Assembly: GCA_963808125.1 (NCBI GenBank) | Contig: CAWEEP010000042.1 | Span: forward strand, 1 to 64,000 | Origin: CAWEEP01 sp963808125 | GTDB lineage: Bacteria; Chloroflexota; Dormibacteria; Aeolococcales; Aeolococcaceae | Reading direction: 5' to 3' | Length of the DNA stretch: 64,000 nt | In this document: positions 1-7,465 of the stretch, piece after piece | How positions within the stretch are numbered: the first letter of the stretch is position 1 | Layout of the letters: each line of letters begins with the position of its first letter | Position numbers and translations under genes: made by a program | Notes under the pieces: model-generated | Told to the model about the DNA's origin: nothing | The model's input: only the letters and a program-made list of their open reading frames with translations | The model's database searches: none

Positions 1-257
1 GTAATGTCATGTTTTGCCGTCACCTTCAGCGTTTTCACGTCAACAACGGCAATCTGGTCCTTGTCTTCGAGGTCAACATACAAATGGCCTGCGCCATCGC
101 TTTGCGCCTGTTCCGGCGCGCCGCCGAGGTCAATCGTGCCAACGACCGTGCCGTCCTTGCCGTCAATCACCGTGGCGTTGGGGGGGCGATGGCTGAAAAC
201 GTAAATGCGTTCCGTCAGCGGCTCAAAGAGGATGCCATCCGGCCCGTTTTTGGTTAA
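1..257 (-). CDS. YVTN-type beta-propeller protein, internal fragment
   Basis: An uninterrupted minus-strand frame of about 85 codons fills the first 257 bases with neither start nor stop. It contains propeller-blade strings 'ERIYVFSHRPPNATVID', 'GTVVGTIDLGG' and 'LYVDLEDKDQIAVVD', typical of YVTN/SMP-30-like surface or periplasmic repeat proteins, which bind ligands or act as scaffolds. The 3' part lies outside the window. The 5' part is cut at about 257, where composition drops abruptly to AT-rich. I see this as the end of an unrelated bacterial contig. Exact function cannot be given. Confidence 0.6.
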
Positions 258-262
258 GTCTT
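255..262. other. Probable contig join (bacterial to archaeal)
   Basis: The propeller frame stops being coding here without a start codon, and composition changes from about 57% GC to below 40% within a few bases. Genes to the right are archaeal in character. The exact base cannot be fixed by eye. Confidence 0.55.
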
Positions 263-364
263 GCTTCCAAACAGCTTTTGCATAATTTGCGTTTGTACTT
301 TATTCGGCTGTATTCATCGAATTCTTTATGACATAAGTCACATGTTAATTTTGGGCTTTCTAAT

Positions 365-652
365 TCAAGAGCTTGAGTCTTTTTTCCAGTTCAGTTCTGA
401 CTTTTTCATCTTTCTCTTGCTTAGTGCTTCCTTCAACAATTCAATTGCGAACTCTGAACTCTTTTCACCGAATATTCTGCCGAACTCACTGAGAGGTTTT
501 CCTGAGTCAACGATTTTTTTAGGTAAAAGACAAACAAAGTTTGCAGGGTATCCTTTGAGCTTCTTTGGGTCGATAACTGCAAAACGGTATCTTCTCCACC
601 ACGCGTTCTTCTCAAAGGGTTCAAAGACGACTTGTAAACGATAGTCTGACAT
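365..652 (-). CDS. Small hypothetical protein, 95 aa
   Basis: A minus-strand frame starts at ATG 652 ('MSDYRLQVVFEPFEKNAWWR'); a GTG at 661 would add three residues. Codon use and composition match the archaeal segment. The protein is charged and soluble, with a beta-rich N-terminal half and a Lys-rich helical C-terminus ('KEALSKRKMKKSELNWKKD'). No signal peptide, membrane segment or recognisable catalytic motif. A TATA-like stretch lies just upstream. I do not recognise the family. Confidence 0.5.
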   Translation of the reverse strand: MSDYRLQVVFEPFEKNAWWRRYRFAVIDPKKLKGYPANFVCLLPKKIVDSGKPLSEFGRIFGEKSSEFAIELLKEALSKRKMKKSELNWKKDSSS

Positions 653-773
653 TATAGACACTTAGAAGCATTCAAAAATGTAATTCGCCTAATATTGCTT
701 GCCAACGTATACTCTATAGAACTTTATTTGCTGTTTTTAATATTAATGGGTAATAGCAAGTTTTAAAACTTAG

Positions 774-916
774 GCCTCAATTTTCGAGGTTAAGCCTGCA
801 ATATTCGAGAGCGGAAAAGAACCCTTTTACACCATCATTTATGGCCCTTTCGAAACCAAAGAAGACTCTGAAAATACGTAAAAGCAATGGTTTCTAAGGT
901 TGTGTACAGTTAAGGC
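774..916 (+). pseudogene. Possible remnant of a small protein gene
   Basis: The plus strand reads sensibly as '..IFEVKPAIFESGKEPFYT' and then 'IIYGPFETKEDSEN' before a TAA at 879. A one-base shift restores 'VKAMVSKVVYS' and a stop at about 916. There is no start codon in frame (TAG at 771). It looks like the C-terminal part of a small archaeal protein broken by an indel, or a decayed copy. Evidence is only the protein-like character of the translation. Confidence 0.25.
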
Positions 917-992
917 TAAAACATATCAAAATCTCACAGATATAGACTATATTGATCATATTTTTATGGTTCAAAAAAGAACTTCTTAACAG

Positions 993-1462
993 ATGAGTTT
1001 AATGACTAAAACCAAAATCTTGTTTTTGTGCACCCACAATTCGGCGCGGTCTCAAATCGCTGAAGGGTTGCTCAGGTCTCTTTATGGCGATAGGTACGAG
1101 GTTTTTAGTGCAGGAACAAATCCCACTCTGTAAATCCTTTAGCAATTAAGGTCATGGCCGGAATTGGGATAGATATTTCAGGACAATATTCTAAAAATCT
1201 TGATGTTTACAAAGGTGAGGATTTCGATTTGGTTGTGTCGGTATGCCGAAGTGGTTCAAAAATAAATTGTCCGATTTGTGCCTCGCCGATAGTTATGGGC
1301 AGACCTGAGTTAATTGCTTCAAGGTTGCCTAAAGCGAAGGATTATTTGGATCACCCCTTCAAAGACCCGTCCGAAGTTGAGGGCAGCGCAGAAGAAAAAC
1401 TTGAAGCGTTCCGCCGCACAAGGGACGAAATGAAAGAGTGGATTTCTGAGCGCTTTGCTTAA
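993..1462 (+). CDS. Low-MW phosphatase / arsenate reductase-like protein (frameshifted), copy 1
   Basis: The frame from ATG 993 (or 1002) gives 'KILFLCTHNSARSQIAEGLL', the CX5R phosphate-binding loop of low-molecular-weight tyrosine phosphatases and ArsC-type arsenate reductases, then 'VFSAGT', then a TAA at 1131. In the next frame, from GTA 1130, it continues as 'VNPLAIKVMAGIGIDISGQ' to 'DEMKEWISERFA' at 1462. The join is exactly where the family reads P-T-x-V-N-P, so one base (probably G near 1129) is missing. The C-terminal half keeps Cys residues ('VSVCRSG', 'CPICAS') and a 'DYLDHPF' Asp region. The intact protein would be about 156 aa, normal for the family. A second copy follows at 1504. 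Confidence 0.7.
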
Positions 1463-1503
1463 TTGAACGACCAACATTAATACATACTAGGCAGTGAATC
1501 TAC

Positions 1504-1939
1504 TTGGAAAAAACCAAAGTTATTTTTCTATGCGTTGGAAATTCAGCGCGCAGCCAAATGGCAGAAGCTTTTTTAAAGAAATCTGCAGGTGACTATTTTG
1601 AGGTTTACAGTGCAGGCTTCCAGCAACGAGCCCATCCACCCCTACACTGTCCAAGTTATGAATGAATTGGGATTCGACTTAAGCGGCCAATACTCCAAGG
1701 ACCTGTCACAGTATCTGGGCAAAATCCATTTCGGCATAGTCATAACGGTCTGTGTGAAAGACGAAGAGGCATGCCCAACCATCCCAGGAATATCCACACG
1801 GCTCTATTGGCCTTTTGAGGATCCAGCCGCTCTTCAAGGCACAGAAGAAGAAAAATTAGCAAAATTCAGAGAAATACGAGACAAAATCAACGAAAAGATA
1901 AAGGCATGGTTGAAAGAAAGAGGCATAACTGATAGCTAA
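1504..1939 (+). CDS. Low-MW phosphatase / arsenate reductase-like protein (frameshifted), copy 2
   Basis: Starts with TTG 1504: 'KVIFLCVGNSARSQMAEAFL' carries the CX5R loop and 'VYSAGF' follows. The frame then changes near 1612-1625 and resumes as 'NEPIHPYTVQVMNELGFDLS' through 'GIVITVCVKDEEACP' and 'LYWPFEDP' to the stop at 1939. The shift is +1 or -2. About 145 aa when repaired. Its sequence differs clearly from copy 1 (CVGNSARS against CTHNSARS), so these are paralogues rather than a recent duplication. Likely role is dephosphorylation or arsenate reduction with a dithiol relay; no arsenical transporter or ArsR lies next to it to confirm arsenic. Confidence 0.68.
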
Positions 1940-2386
1940 ACGCTTGAATTTTTTACTTGGACTTTTCTTCGAACCTTTCGTTCTCTTCAATTAATGCAGA
2001 TTAACCATCTGAGTGTTCGCTTAAAAAAAATGCAATCAACGAATTTAGAATTATATATGAAACCCTCATCTCTGACAGGATAAAACAATCGAATACACAA
2101 TCTATCCGAGTTAAGGACTATCGCAGTTTAGTCGTGTCTAAGGAAAAAATTGATTTTATATTTGCTAATCTCCTGATAATATTGAAGATTTTTTGGTTCA
2201 TGACGTTCACCGAAATCGTAAGAGCTGTGTTTACGTTTAATCGCTTTGTCGATGGCTTATGGGATAGCTGGTGGAAAGCAGGAACGGAGATAAAAATTGT
2301 GGCTCGTAATGTCTGGTTTTCTCATGTTTATCTGTTGAAAAGCCCTTAACGCTTTCTTTGACTTGTAATCTGGATTTGTAGTCTTT
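1940..2386. other. Gap without a supportable gene
   Basis: AT-rich stretch between the phosphatase pair and the convergent Fic-like gene. A 71-codon open frame exists on the plus strand (2134-2349), but its translation is irregular, and no ribosome binding site, TATA box or repeat stands out. I see nothing supportable here. Confidence 0.4.
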
Positions 2387-3061
2387 TCAAGATTCAACAA
2401 ATCTGGTATCTATATTCTCTTCCCAAAACTTCTTAAAACAAGATCTATATTTCGGAATCCTCCTTCTACCCCTCCACGTTGATTTGTTAGCAAATCTCTT
2501 AATTTCTTTCGACGGCTTGAAGTACGCTACGGCATTCTCAACACTTAACACAAATGGAGGTCGCCCATAATACATGCTAATCCAATTGGCAAGCAAATTA
2601 CCTGTCCTATGGTTGCCTTCAATGAACAATTGAGGAAAACCAAGCACAGCAACATATACCTCAGCTGCCACCTTTAACGGATGTGGTTTGCCCTTCATGT
2701 GCTTTCTATACCATTCCTCAATGGGAATGATGTATTCAGCGAATTTCTCCGAATTACACTTAATTGCCTGATTATACTCAAGTCTTAGCTGAAAATCAAA
2801 CCCATAATGTACAATGTTGTTTAGTTCTAGAATTTGCGAAATTCCTTCCAATGAGAAAGGTTCAACATCCCTTGCAAGAAGGTTATCAAGGTACCTATAC
2901 GCTTTCATCATCTGATCTCTAATGACCGAGTCAAAAGTGTCACGCCTACCTATCTTCTCAAAATCTAATTCATCGTCGATCTTCTTCCAGTTTTTTTCCA
3001 CGTCAAGAAGAGAATTCTCTACGTTTTGAAGGTTAAATCTGAGTATTTTTTTCTTGACCAA
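2387..3061 (-). CDS. Fic-fold protein with degenerate active-site motif
   Basis: A 224-aa minus-strand protein from TTG 3061, preceded by AGGAA in the leader. Helical throughout, with the Fic signature region at residues 144-155 reading 'QLFIEGNHRTGN'. The family consensus is H-P-F-x-D/E-G-N-G-R. Here the catalytic His is Gln144 and the third Gly is His151, while F, E, GN and R are kept. Fic enzymes transfer AMP or other phosphate groups to hydroxyls. Without the His, which deprotonates the target hydroxyl, ordinary AMPylation seems unlikely, so this may be a regulator or an altered-chemistry member. Stands alone, convergent with the phosphatase genes. Confidence 0.7.
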   Translation of the reverse strand: MVKKKILRFNLQNVENSLLDVEKNWKKIDDELDFEKIGRRDTFDSVIRDQMMKAYRYLDNLLARDVEPFSLEGISQILELNNIVHYGFDFQLRLEYNQAIKCNSEKFAEYIIPIEEWYRKHMKGKPHPLKVAAEVYVAVLGFPQLFIEGNHRTGNLLANWISMYYGRPPFVLSVENAVAYFKPSKEIKRFANKSTWRGRRRIPKYRSCFKKFWEENIDTRFVES

Positions 3062-3584
3062 GATGATTCCTACAAAACTACTCTATCGACAGTTATTTAC
3101 ATATTTGAATTCTCCCTGTTGTTATGGTGCGTTCATACACGGCAATGAAACATCGGTTCAAACAAACTGCAACTATTGCAGATTGGCTATTCGCCGAAAG
3201 ACAATTGGTTTTATAGAGTTTTTCATCGTGCTTTTGGCTATAATATTTATTATATGGAGTTAACGGAGAGAGCTACTAATTATCTCTGGTTAACAAGATT
3301 CTTATTCTAAAACAAACAATCTAAGGTTAAGAATGGCTGTTAGAGGTTGAAAGCTTACCAAACAAGCAAACAAAGCAATTCCTGTTTTCGAAGCCTTCTC
3401 CTTTCTCCTCGAAATCGGATAGCTGTTTGGAAAGCCAACAAACAATGAAAACACCCATTCGCTAAAAAGTCTTCGCTATTTACAGTTGATAGTGTATTAA
3501 GCATTAAGTATAGCTATATAGAATATGCCGAGTAACTCTAAAAACAGCTTTGCCCACATAGATTTCAAGAAGGAGAACATAAAA
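3062..3584. other. Intergenic stretch
   Basis: AT-rich. Open frames on the plus strand (for example 3054-3263) overlap the Fic-like gene's 5' end and give low-quality translations. It must hold the promoter of the Fic-like gene, but I cannot pick a convincing TATA element. Nothing else seen. Confidence 0.35.
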
Positions 3585-3731
3585 ATGTGCAACCTAACAA
3601 TGGATATTCACATTCATAACGAAGAAGCAAACACAAGATATATTTCAAAAAAAATTGCTACAACAAAAGACAGCATTAGCATAATTTTCTTGGATCCCCT
3701 AATCAAAGCCGAGCAAATGAAAGGTAACTAA
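3585..3731 (+). CDS. Possible 48-aa protein
   Basis: ATG 3585 lies 8-9 bases after AAGGAG (3570-3574), a good ribosome binding site. The protein begins 'MCNLTMDIHIHNEEANTRYI' and ends 'AEQMKGN'. The frame is open further upstream to 3525, but the Shine-Dalgarno site favours this start. Acidic and His-rich N-terminus, no membrane segment, family unknown. Support is the SD site and codon use only. Confidence 0.35.
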   Translation: MCNLTMDIHIHNEEANTRYISKKIATTKDSISIIFLDPLIKAEQMKGN

Positions 3732-3756
3732 GAAAAAAGGAAAACAAGTGACTTGG

Positions 3757-4002
3757 TTATTTCATCCATTGATAATTCGAGAACTCGATAGCATCCAATA
3801 TTTTTGCTGTAAAGTCTTTTTCGTCGATCTTGTCGTTGCAGTACATTACAAAGCCGTCGAAGGCAAAGAAGTACATGTTCTTGCGTCGGTAGATAATTTT
3901 TGGTCTTGCACTGTCAACTAGTTCTAAAAATTCTTGTTTGTTAAATTTAACCCTGTAACCGCTCGCAGATGTTTCAGCGACAATCGCTGATGATTCAACC
4001 AT
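3757..4002 (-). CDS. Small hypothetical protein, 81 aa
   Basis: Minus-strand frame from ATG 4002: 'MVESSAIVAETSASGYRVKF' followed by 'ARPKIIYRRKNMYFFAFDGF' and a C-terminus 'DAIEFSNYQWMK'. Mixed alpha/beta, soluble, rich in Phe and Tyr in the middle; resembles small archaeal proteins with a PqqD-like or ferredoxin-like size, but no diagnostic motif is visible. Convergent with the small open frame that ends at 3731. Function unknown. Confidence 0.5.
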   Translation of the reverse strand: MVESSAIVAETSASGYRVKFNKQEFLELVDSARPKIIYRRKNMYFFAFDGFVMYCNDKIDEKDFTAKILDAIEFSNYQWMK

Positions 4003-4507
4003 TTTTATTCGACCTCAACAAGAAATATGCTTAAATCGATTTAAGAGTTGCCGAATATAAACGCAAATCAAGCGTGAGCCTTTCTTGAATTTGAATGCAG
4101 CTAGTCGCCAAACATTAACCTTTGGAGGAGTGAAATTCTATTTATAATATATTTTTTTGTTCTTCATCTTTAGATTATTTGTGAAACTTTTAAACCGCAG
4201 AAAAGACAGCAATAGTTTGCCGAAAAGAGCATTGAAAGCCAAGCAGAAAACGGACGCTCGGCGAACCAACGTTTGACATACAAACCAGCTCCTAAAGTTT
4301 GAATCCCCAGATGCTTGCCCCATCTTGTTGAGCGTTAGGTTCGCTGAGCAACTATTTTTGAATCTTATTTTGGTATAATTTACCGACTGGGTTGTCGAGG
4401 TTAAGGGTTTAGTTTGGGTTTTGGAATTTGGATAATTATTTGAAATTTTGTTTTTTTTCACAAATATTACGTATCAATAAAGCAGATAGTTCTTGCTTAG
4501 ATGAGAC
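4003..4507. other. Gap without a supportable gene
   Basis: AT-rich stretch between divergent small genes. A 107-codon minus-strand frame (4138-4461) has a Lys/Asn/Thr-rich, unstructured translation and is probably chance. I checked 4290-4330 for a tRNA because of a T-loop-like 'GTTTGAATCC', but no cloverleaf pairs. Confidence 0.35.
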
Positions 4508-4753
4508 ATGACCATCAACATCCCATCAAGTCACAGAATCGGCTTGATAATAAACAGCATAGGCCTAAGTTGTCCAGGCGGCGCGATCTTTCTGCAAATT
4601 CTAGTTTTCTCAAACATCCTCGAACAAGGATACTTTAAGGCCGTAGAAACCAACACACCTATTCTGTCACTAGAAATAGCCTTAACAGCCTTTACAGCCG
4701 TTTACTTCCTGTACCTCTACCAAAAAACAATCCGCACAAACCTAAAACAATAG
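4508..4753 (+). CDS. Small membrane protein, 81 aa
   Basis: ATG 4508. Two hydrophobic segments: residues about 11-37 ('IGLIINSIGLSCPGGAIFLQ' onward) and about 50-70 ('ILSLEIALTAFTAVYFLYLY'), joined by a short loop, with a basic tail 'QKTIRTNLKQ'. This layout suggests a two-pass membrane protein with both ends in the cytoplasm. No known family. Followed by a G-depleted low-complexity stretch. Confidence 0.5.
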   Translation: MTINIPSSHRIGLIINSIGLSCPGGAIFLQILVFSNILEQGYFKAVETNTPILSLEIALTAFTAVYFLYLYQKTIRTNLKQ

Positions 4754-5050
4754 CACCCTCAACTCTTCAACACCCACAACTAACCCAAACCCAACATACC
4801 CCACACTACACCCACACAGCCCAACATACAAACCAACATGACTGTGTAAAACAACCCATCTCCCCACACACAAACCACAACAGAAAAACAACCCAAACCA
4901 AAAAAGCAACCTTTTCCAAAGCCTCCAGTGTAGTGTGCAATCCTACGCCACCACACCCACACAAAACGAGAAAAACAAGATAGGGCAAAAAACACGGTTT
5001 TTGAAAGGAAAATAGAATCTTTCCCATTAAAGTTGCTCCAAATCACCTTC
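4754..5050. repeat. G-depleted, C/A-rich low-complexity stretch
   Basis: From about 4754 to 4965 the plus strand is built almost only from C, A and T, with many 'CCCACAC', 'CCCAAACC' and 'CCACAAC' units and very few G. The complementary strand is therefore G-rich. No tandem period is constant. It separates the small membrane gene from the winged-helix gene and has no credible coding frame. Confidence 0.55.
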
Positions 5051-5123
5051 AACTAACCTATCATCGTTTTAGCAATATCGATGAGTAACCTTCAAAAGCA
5101 ACATTTTAACATTCCATTGATTA

Positions 5124-5756
5124 ATGGTACCTGTTCTGAATGTTAATTGGCAAAGCCCCGACGCCGACTACAGCTTTAGCGAACGCGATGCTGATGTATT
5201 GGCGTTGATTGAAAATGAGGAATTAGCCACCTTCACCTTCGACGGGTTAAAGCGCAGAACAGGCTTGCATTCTGAAACACTCTCACGCATTCTAAGTCAC
5301 CTTGAAGAAGAAGGCATTGTGAAAAAAGAACGTGAAGGCTATCGTGTAAACCCCAAAATAACTGAACTTAAACTCAACGCACCACACAAAGAAACCCCAA
5401 CCACACCTCTCATACAGACTTTTCTGCCTTCAGACCTTATGACCCAGCAACTCATCCACTCACTCAAAGGCAGATGGTTCGGCATACTCCGCTGGCTAGG
5501 CATATCCGAAAACAACCAAGGCGTAACCCTCAAATGGATCACCGAGGACGGCGCCATCCAAATAGCCGCCAACATCCAAGGCACTGCCCTAAACATCGAA
5601 GCAAAATTCTTAACCAGCAATAACGTAAACGTGGCCCTCAAGGCATCGTACCAGTTGATGTCGCTTATCGGCAAGCTCTGCATAACCTCGCAGTCTTCAC
5701 GGCAAGTCATGGCAAGAAATGTAAGCTACTTTGGCGGCACCATGATGCCAGCCTAA
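5124..5756 (+). CDS. Winged-helix transcriptional regulator
   Basis: A 210-aa protein from ATG 5124. Residues about 20-75 form a winged helix-turn-helix: 'DADVLALIENEELATFTFDG', 'LKRRTGLHSETLSRILSHLE' and 'EEGIVKKEREGYRVNP', as in archaeal MarR/Lrp-like regulators. Residues about 95-200 form a second alpha/beta domain of unknown type, possibly for ligand binding or dimerisation ('LKWITEDGAIQIAANIQGT'). No membrane segment. It is 73 bases upstream of the HtrA-like protease on the same strand, so the two may be cotranscribed or the regulator may control the protease. Target unknown. Confidence 0.75.
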   Translation: MVPVLNVNWQSPDADYSFSERDADVLALIENEELATFTFDGLKRRTGLHSETLSRILSHLEEEGIVKKEREGYRVNPKITELKLNAPHKETPTTPLIQTFLPSDLMTQQLIHSLKGRWFGILRWLGISENNQGVTLKWITEDGAIQIAANIQGTALNIEAKFLTSNNVNVALKASYQLMSLIGKLCITSQSSRQVMARNVSYFGGTMMPA

Positions 5757-5829
5757 CTTTTGTGACCAAGTCTTTGTGTTCCTTAGTCAACAAATACCTT
5801 TTTGCCCATTAGTGATTCAGGGAAACAAA

Positions 5830-6762
5830 ATGACTCAATTAGTTAACCCATTAGAAATCTTAAAATCGCTCTCAGAAGCAACGAGCACACTCATCAAAAA
5901 AACCTCAGAGTCGGTGGTGAGCGTTAAAGCGCAGATGTCAAGAGGCACCGGTGTCGTCTTAACCAAAGACGGCTACATCGTCACCTGCAACCACGTCCTT
6001 CAAGGCTGCAACACCATCAAAATCGGGCAAGGAGAAAAAACCTTCAACGCAAAAATCGTCGGCACAGACCCATACAACGACATCGCCGTACTAAAGGCAG
6101 AAAAAGGCGAATTCACACCCATCGAATTGGCAGATTCAGAAAAACTAAACGTCGGACAATACGTTCTGGCTCTGGCTAACCCCTTCAACCGAAATCAACC
6201 AACAGCAACCAGCGGCATGGTAACCAGCGTAAACAGCGCCATCAGAGGATGGCGAGGATCCACGGCAATGGAGAACGTCATCGCAACCGATGCACAACTC
6301 AACCCCGGTTTCAGCGGCGGACCACTTGTCGATGTTCAAGGCAAACTAATCGGCATAAACACCGCTTATGTTTGGCAAAGAGGCATCGCCATTCCCGTAA
6401 ACAAAGTCAAAGCCATAACAGACCGCTTAATAACTGGAAAAGTGGCGCAAAGAGGATACCTAGGCATAGTCGCCAACACGGTAGCCATTCCAGAAGAAAT
6501 AGCAGAACAAGCCGGGCTCGAACAAGAAACAGGCGTAATGATCTTCAGCGTCGAAGCAGGATCCCCAGCACGCAAAGCAGGCTTAGCCATGGGCGACGTA
6601 CTCGTTAAATTCAACGACAAACCCGTCACCGAATTCTACGACCTACCACGACTCCTAAGCGAAGACGTCATCGATAAAGAAACCAAAGTAACAATCATCC
6701 GCAGAGAAAGCCTCATCGAAACAACCATCGTCCCAACCGTCCACGGAGGCGAAGAAGACTGA
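5830..6762 (+). CDS. HtrA/DegP-like serine protease with PDZ domain, cytoplasmic
   Basis: 310 aa from ATG 5830, preferred over upstream codons because the domain starts soon after. Trypsin-like triad: His55 in 'VTCNHVLQG', Asp84 in 'PYNDIAVLK', Ser162 in 'NPGFSGGPL'. A single PDZ domain follows at about 220-305 ('QRGYLGIVANTVAIPEEIAE', 'AGSPARKAGLAMGDVLVKFN'). Unlike most bacterial DegP/DegS proteins there is no signal peptide or N-terminal membrane anchor, so it should act in the cytoplasm, in protein quality control. Lies between a winged-helix gene and an NfeD-slipin pair. Confidence 0.88.
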   Translation: MTQLVNPLEILKSLSEATSTLIKKTSESVVSVKAQMSRGTGVVLTKDGYIVTCNHVLQGCNTIKIGQGEKTFNAKIVGTDPYNDIAVLKAEKGEFTPIELADSEKLNVGQYVLALANPFNRNQPTATSGMVTSVNSAIRGWRGSTAMENVIATDAQLNPGFSGGPLVDVQGKLIGINTAYVWQRGIAIPVNKVKAITDRLITGKVAQRGYLGIVANTVAIPEEIAEQAGLEQETGVMIFSVEAGSPARKAGLAMGDVLVKFNDKPVTEFYDLPRLLSEDVIDKETKVTIIRRESLIETTIVPTVHGGEED

Positions 6763-6800
6763 TAAATCGTGCACCATTAGAGATTGATCCGCCATCACCG

Positions 6801-6908
6801 ATGCCAGCACCGCCACTCCGCAGACGACCCTCTCCAATGCCCCAAATAAGCTTCGTTCCAAGAGAGGACCCATCGCTCCGATTATTCCTAGACGAGCGCT
6901 GGAACTAA
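6801..6908 (+). CDS. Possible 35-aa protein downstream of the protease
   Basis: ATG 6801 to TAA 6908 encodes a Pro/Arg-rich start 'MPAPPLRRRPSPMPQISFVP' followed by 'REDPSLRLFLDERWN'. It sits directly between the protease stop and the T-rich terminator, so it could be the last gene of that transcript. No clear ribosome binding site. The acidic/hydrophobic C-terminus looks protein-like, but the evidence is weak. Confidence 0.3.
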   Translation: MPAPPLRRRPSPMPQISFVPREDPSLRLFLDERWN

Positions 6909-6926
6909 TTTTTCTTTTTTTTATTT
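6909..6926 (+). terminator. T-rich archaeal-type terminator
   Basis: A run 'TTTTTCTTTTTTTTATTT' directly follows the last possible stop codon after the protease. Archaeal RNA polymerase terminates on such oligo-T tracts without a needed hairpin. It separates the protease unit from the NfeD-slipin unit. Confidence 0.55.
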
Positions 6927-6990
6927 AACTAAATCAAAGAATTTGTTATTATCATTCGGAAAACTTGTGAACCATTTTATCTGAAATACC

Positions 6991-6997
6991 TTATAAG
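6991..6997 (+). promoter_or_regulatory. TATA box of the NfeD-slipin unit
   Basis: 'TTATAAG' lies 34-40 bases upstream of ATG 7031, giving a predicted start site near 7018-7022. This fits the archaeal TBP site spacing of about 25 bases and a very short leader. 'GAGGGG' at about 7020 could serve as ribosome binding site. Confidence 0.5.
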
Positions 6998-7030
6998 CAG
7001 ATTCAACCTAACACTATTTGAGGGGTATGC

Positions 7031-7426
7031 ATGCACGCTGGATTAGCTTTCGCAATAGGCATTTTAGTCACTATAGCCGCGTTTCTGTTTTTTGCTGCAA
7101 TTTCGGGAACAAACTTCTATGGATTAGCTATTTCGGTTGAGTTAACCCTTGGAATAACCCTCATCATCGTTGCTATAATTGTGGGAATAATATTCTATGT
7201 GGGGGTTAAAGCTCAGTTTAGACGTGTAAAAACAGGCAAAGAAGCCTTAATCGGCGCCAAAGGCATAGCAACATCCGACCTCAAACCTAATGGTGAAGTC
7301 CGAGTGATGGGAGAGTTCTGGGAAGCCGCCGTCAAAGACGGCGAGATAGCAACGGGCCAAGCTATCGAAGTCGTTGGGCTGAACGGCATGTTTTTGGTGG
7401 TTAAACCAGCCGAGCAAAAAGCTTAA
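7031..7426 (+). CDS. NfeD-like membrane protein, short form
   Basis: 131 aa. Two membrane helices (residues about 5-27 and 32-58) precede a C-terminal OB-fold NfeD domain of about 70 residues ('IGAKGIATSDLKPNGEVRVM', 'GQAIEVVGLNGMFLVVKP'). Short NfeD proteins pair with stomatin/prohibitin-like slipins in prokaryotic membranes. The partner gene follows 39 bases downstream. The serine protease domain present in long NfeD (1510-N type) proteins is absent. Role probably in membrane microdomain organisation or proteolysis control. Confidence 0.85.
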   Translation: MHAGLAFAIGILVTIAAFLFFAAISGTNFYGLAISVELTLGITLIIVAIIVGIIFYVGVKAQFRRVKTGKEALIGAKGIATSDLKPNGEVRVMGEFWEAAVKDGEIATGQAIEVVGLNGMFLVVKPAEQKA

Positions 7427-7465
7427 TTCTCCAAGCATTGCATACCAATAGTCGAGGAATGAAAG

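Noticed and set aside
2134..2349. A 71-codon plus-strand frame
   Set aside because: No ribosome binding site, irregular Trp/Phe-rich translation, no neighbours in an operon.
4138..4461. A 107-codon minus-strand frame and a tRNA-like T-loop near 4,305
   Set aside because: The translation is a Lys/Asn/Thr-rich irregular chain, and no acceptor or anticodon stem can be paired.
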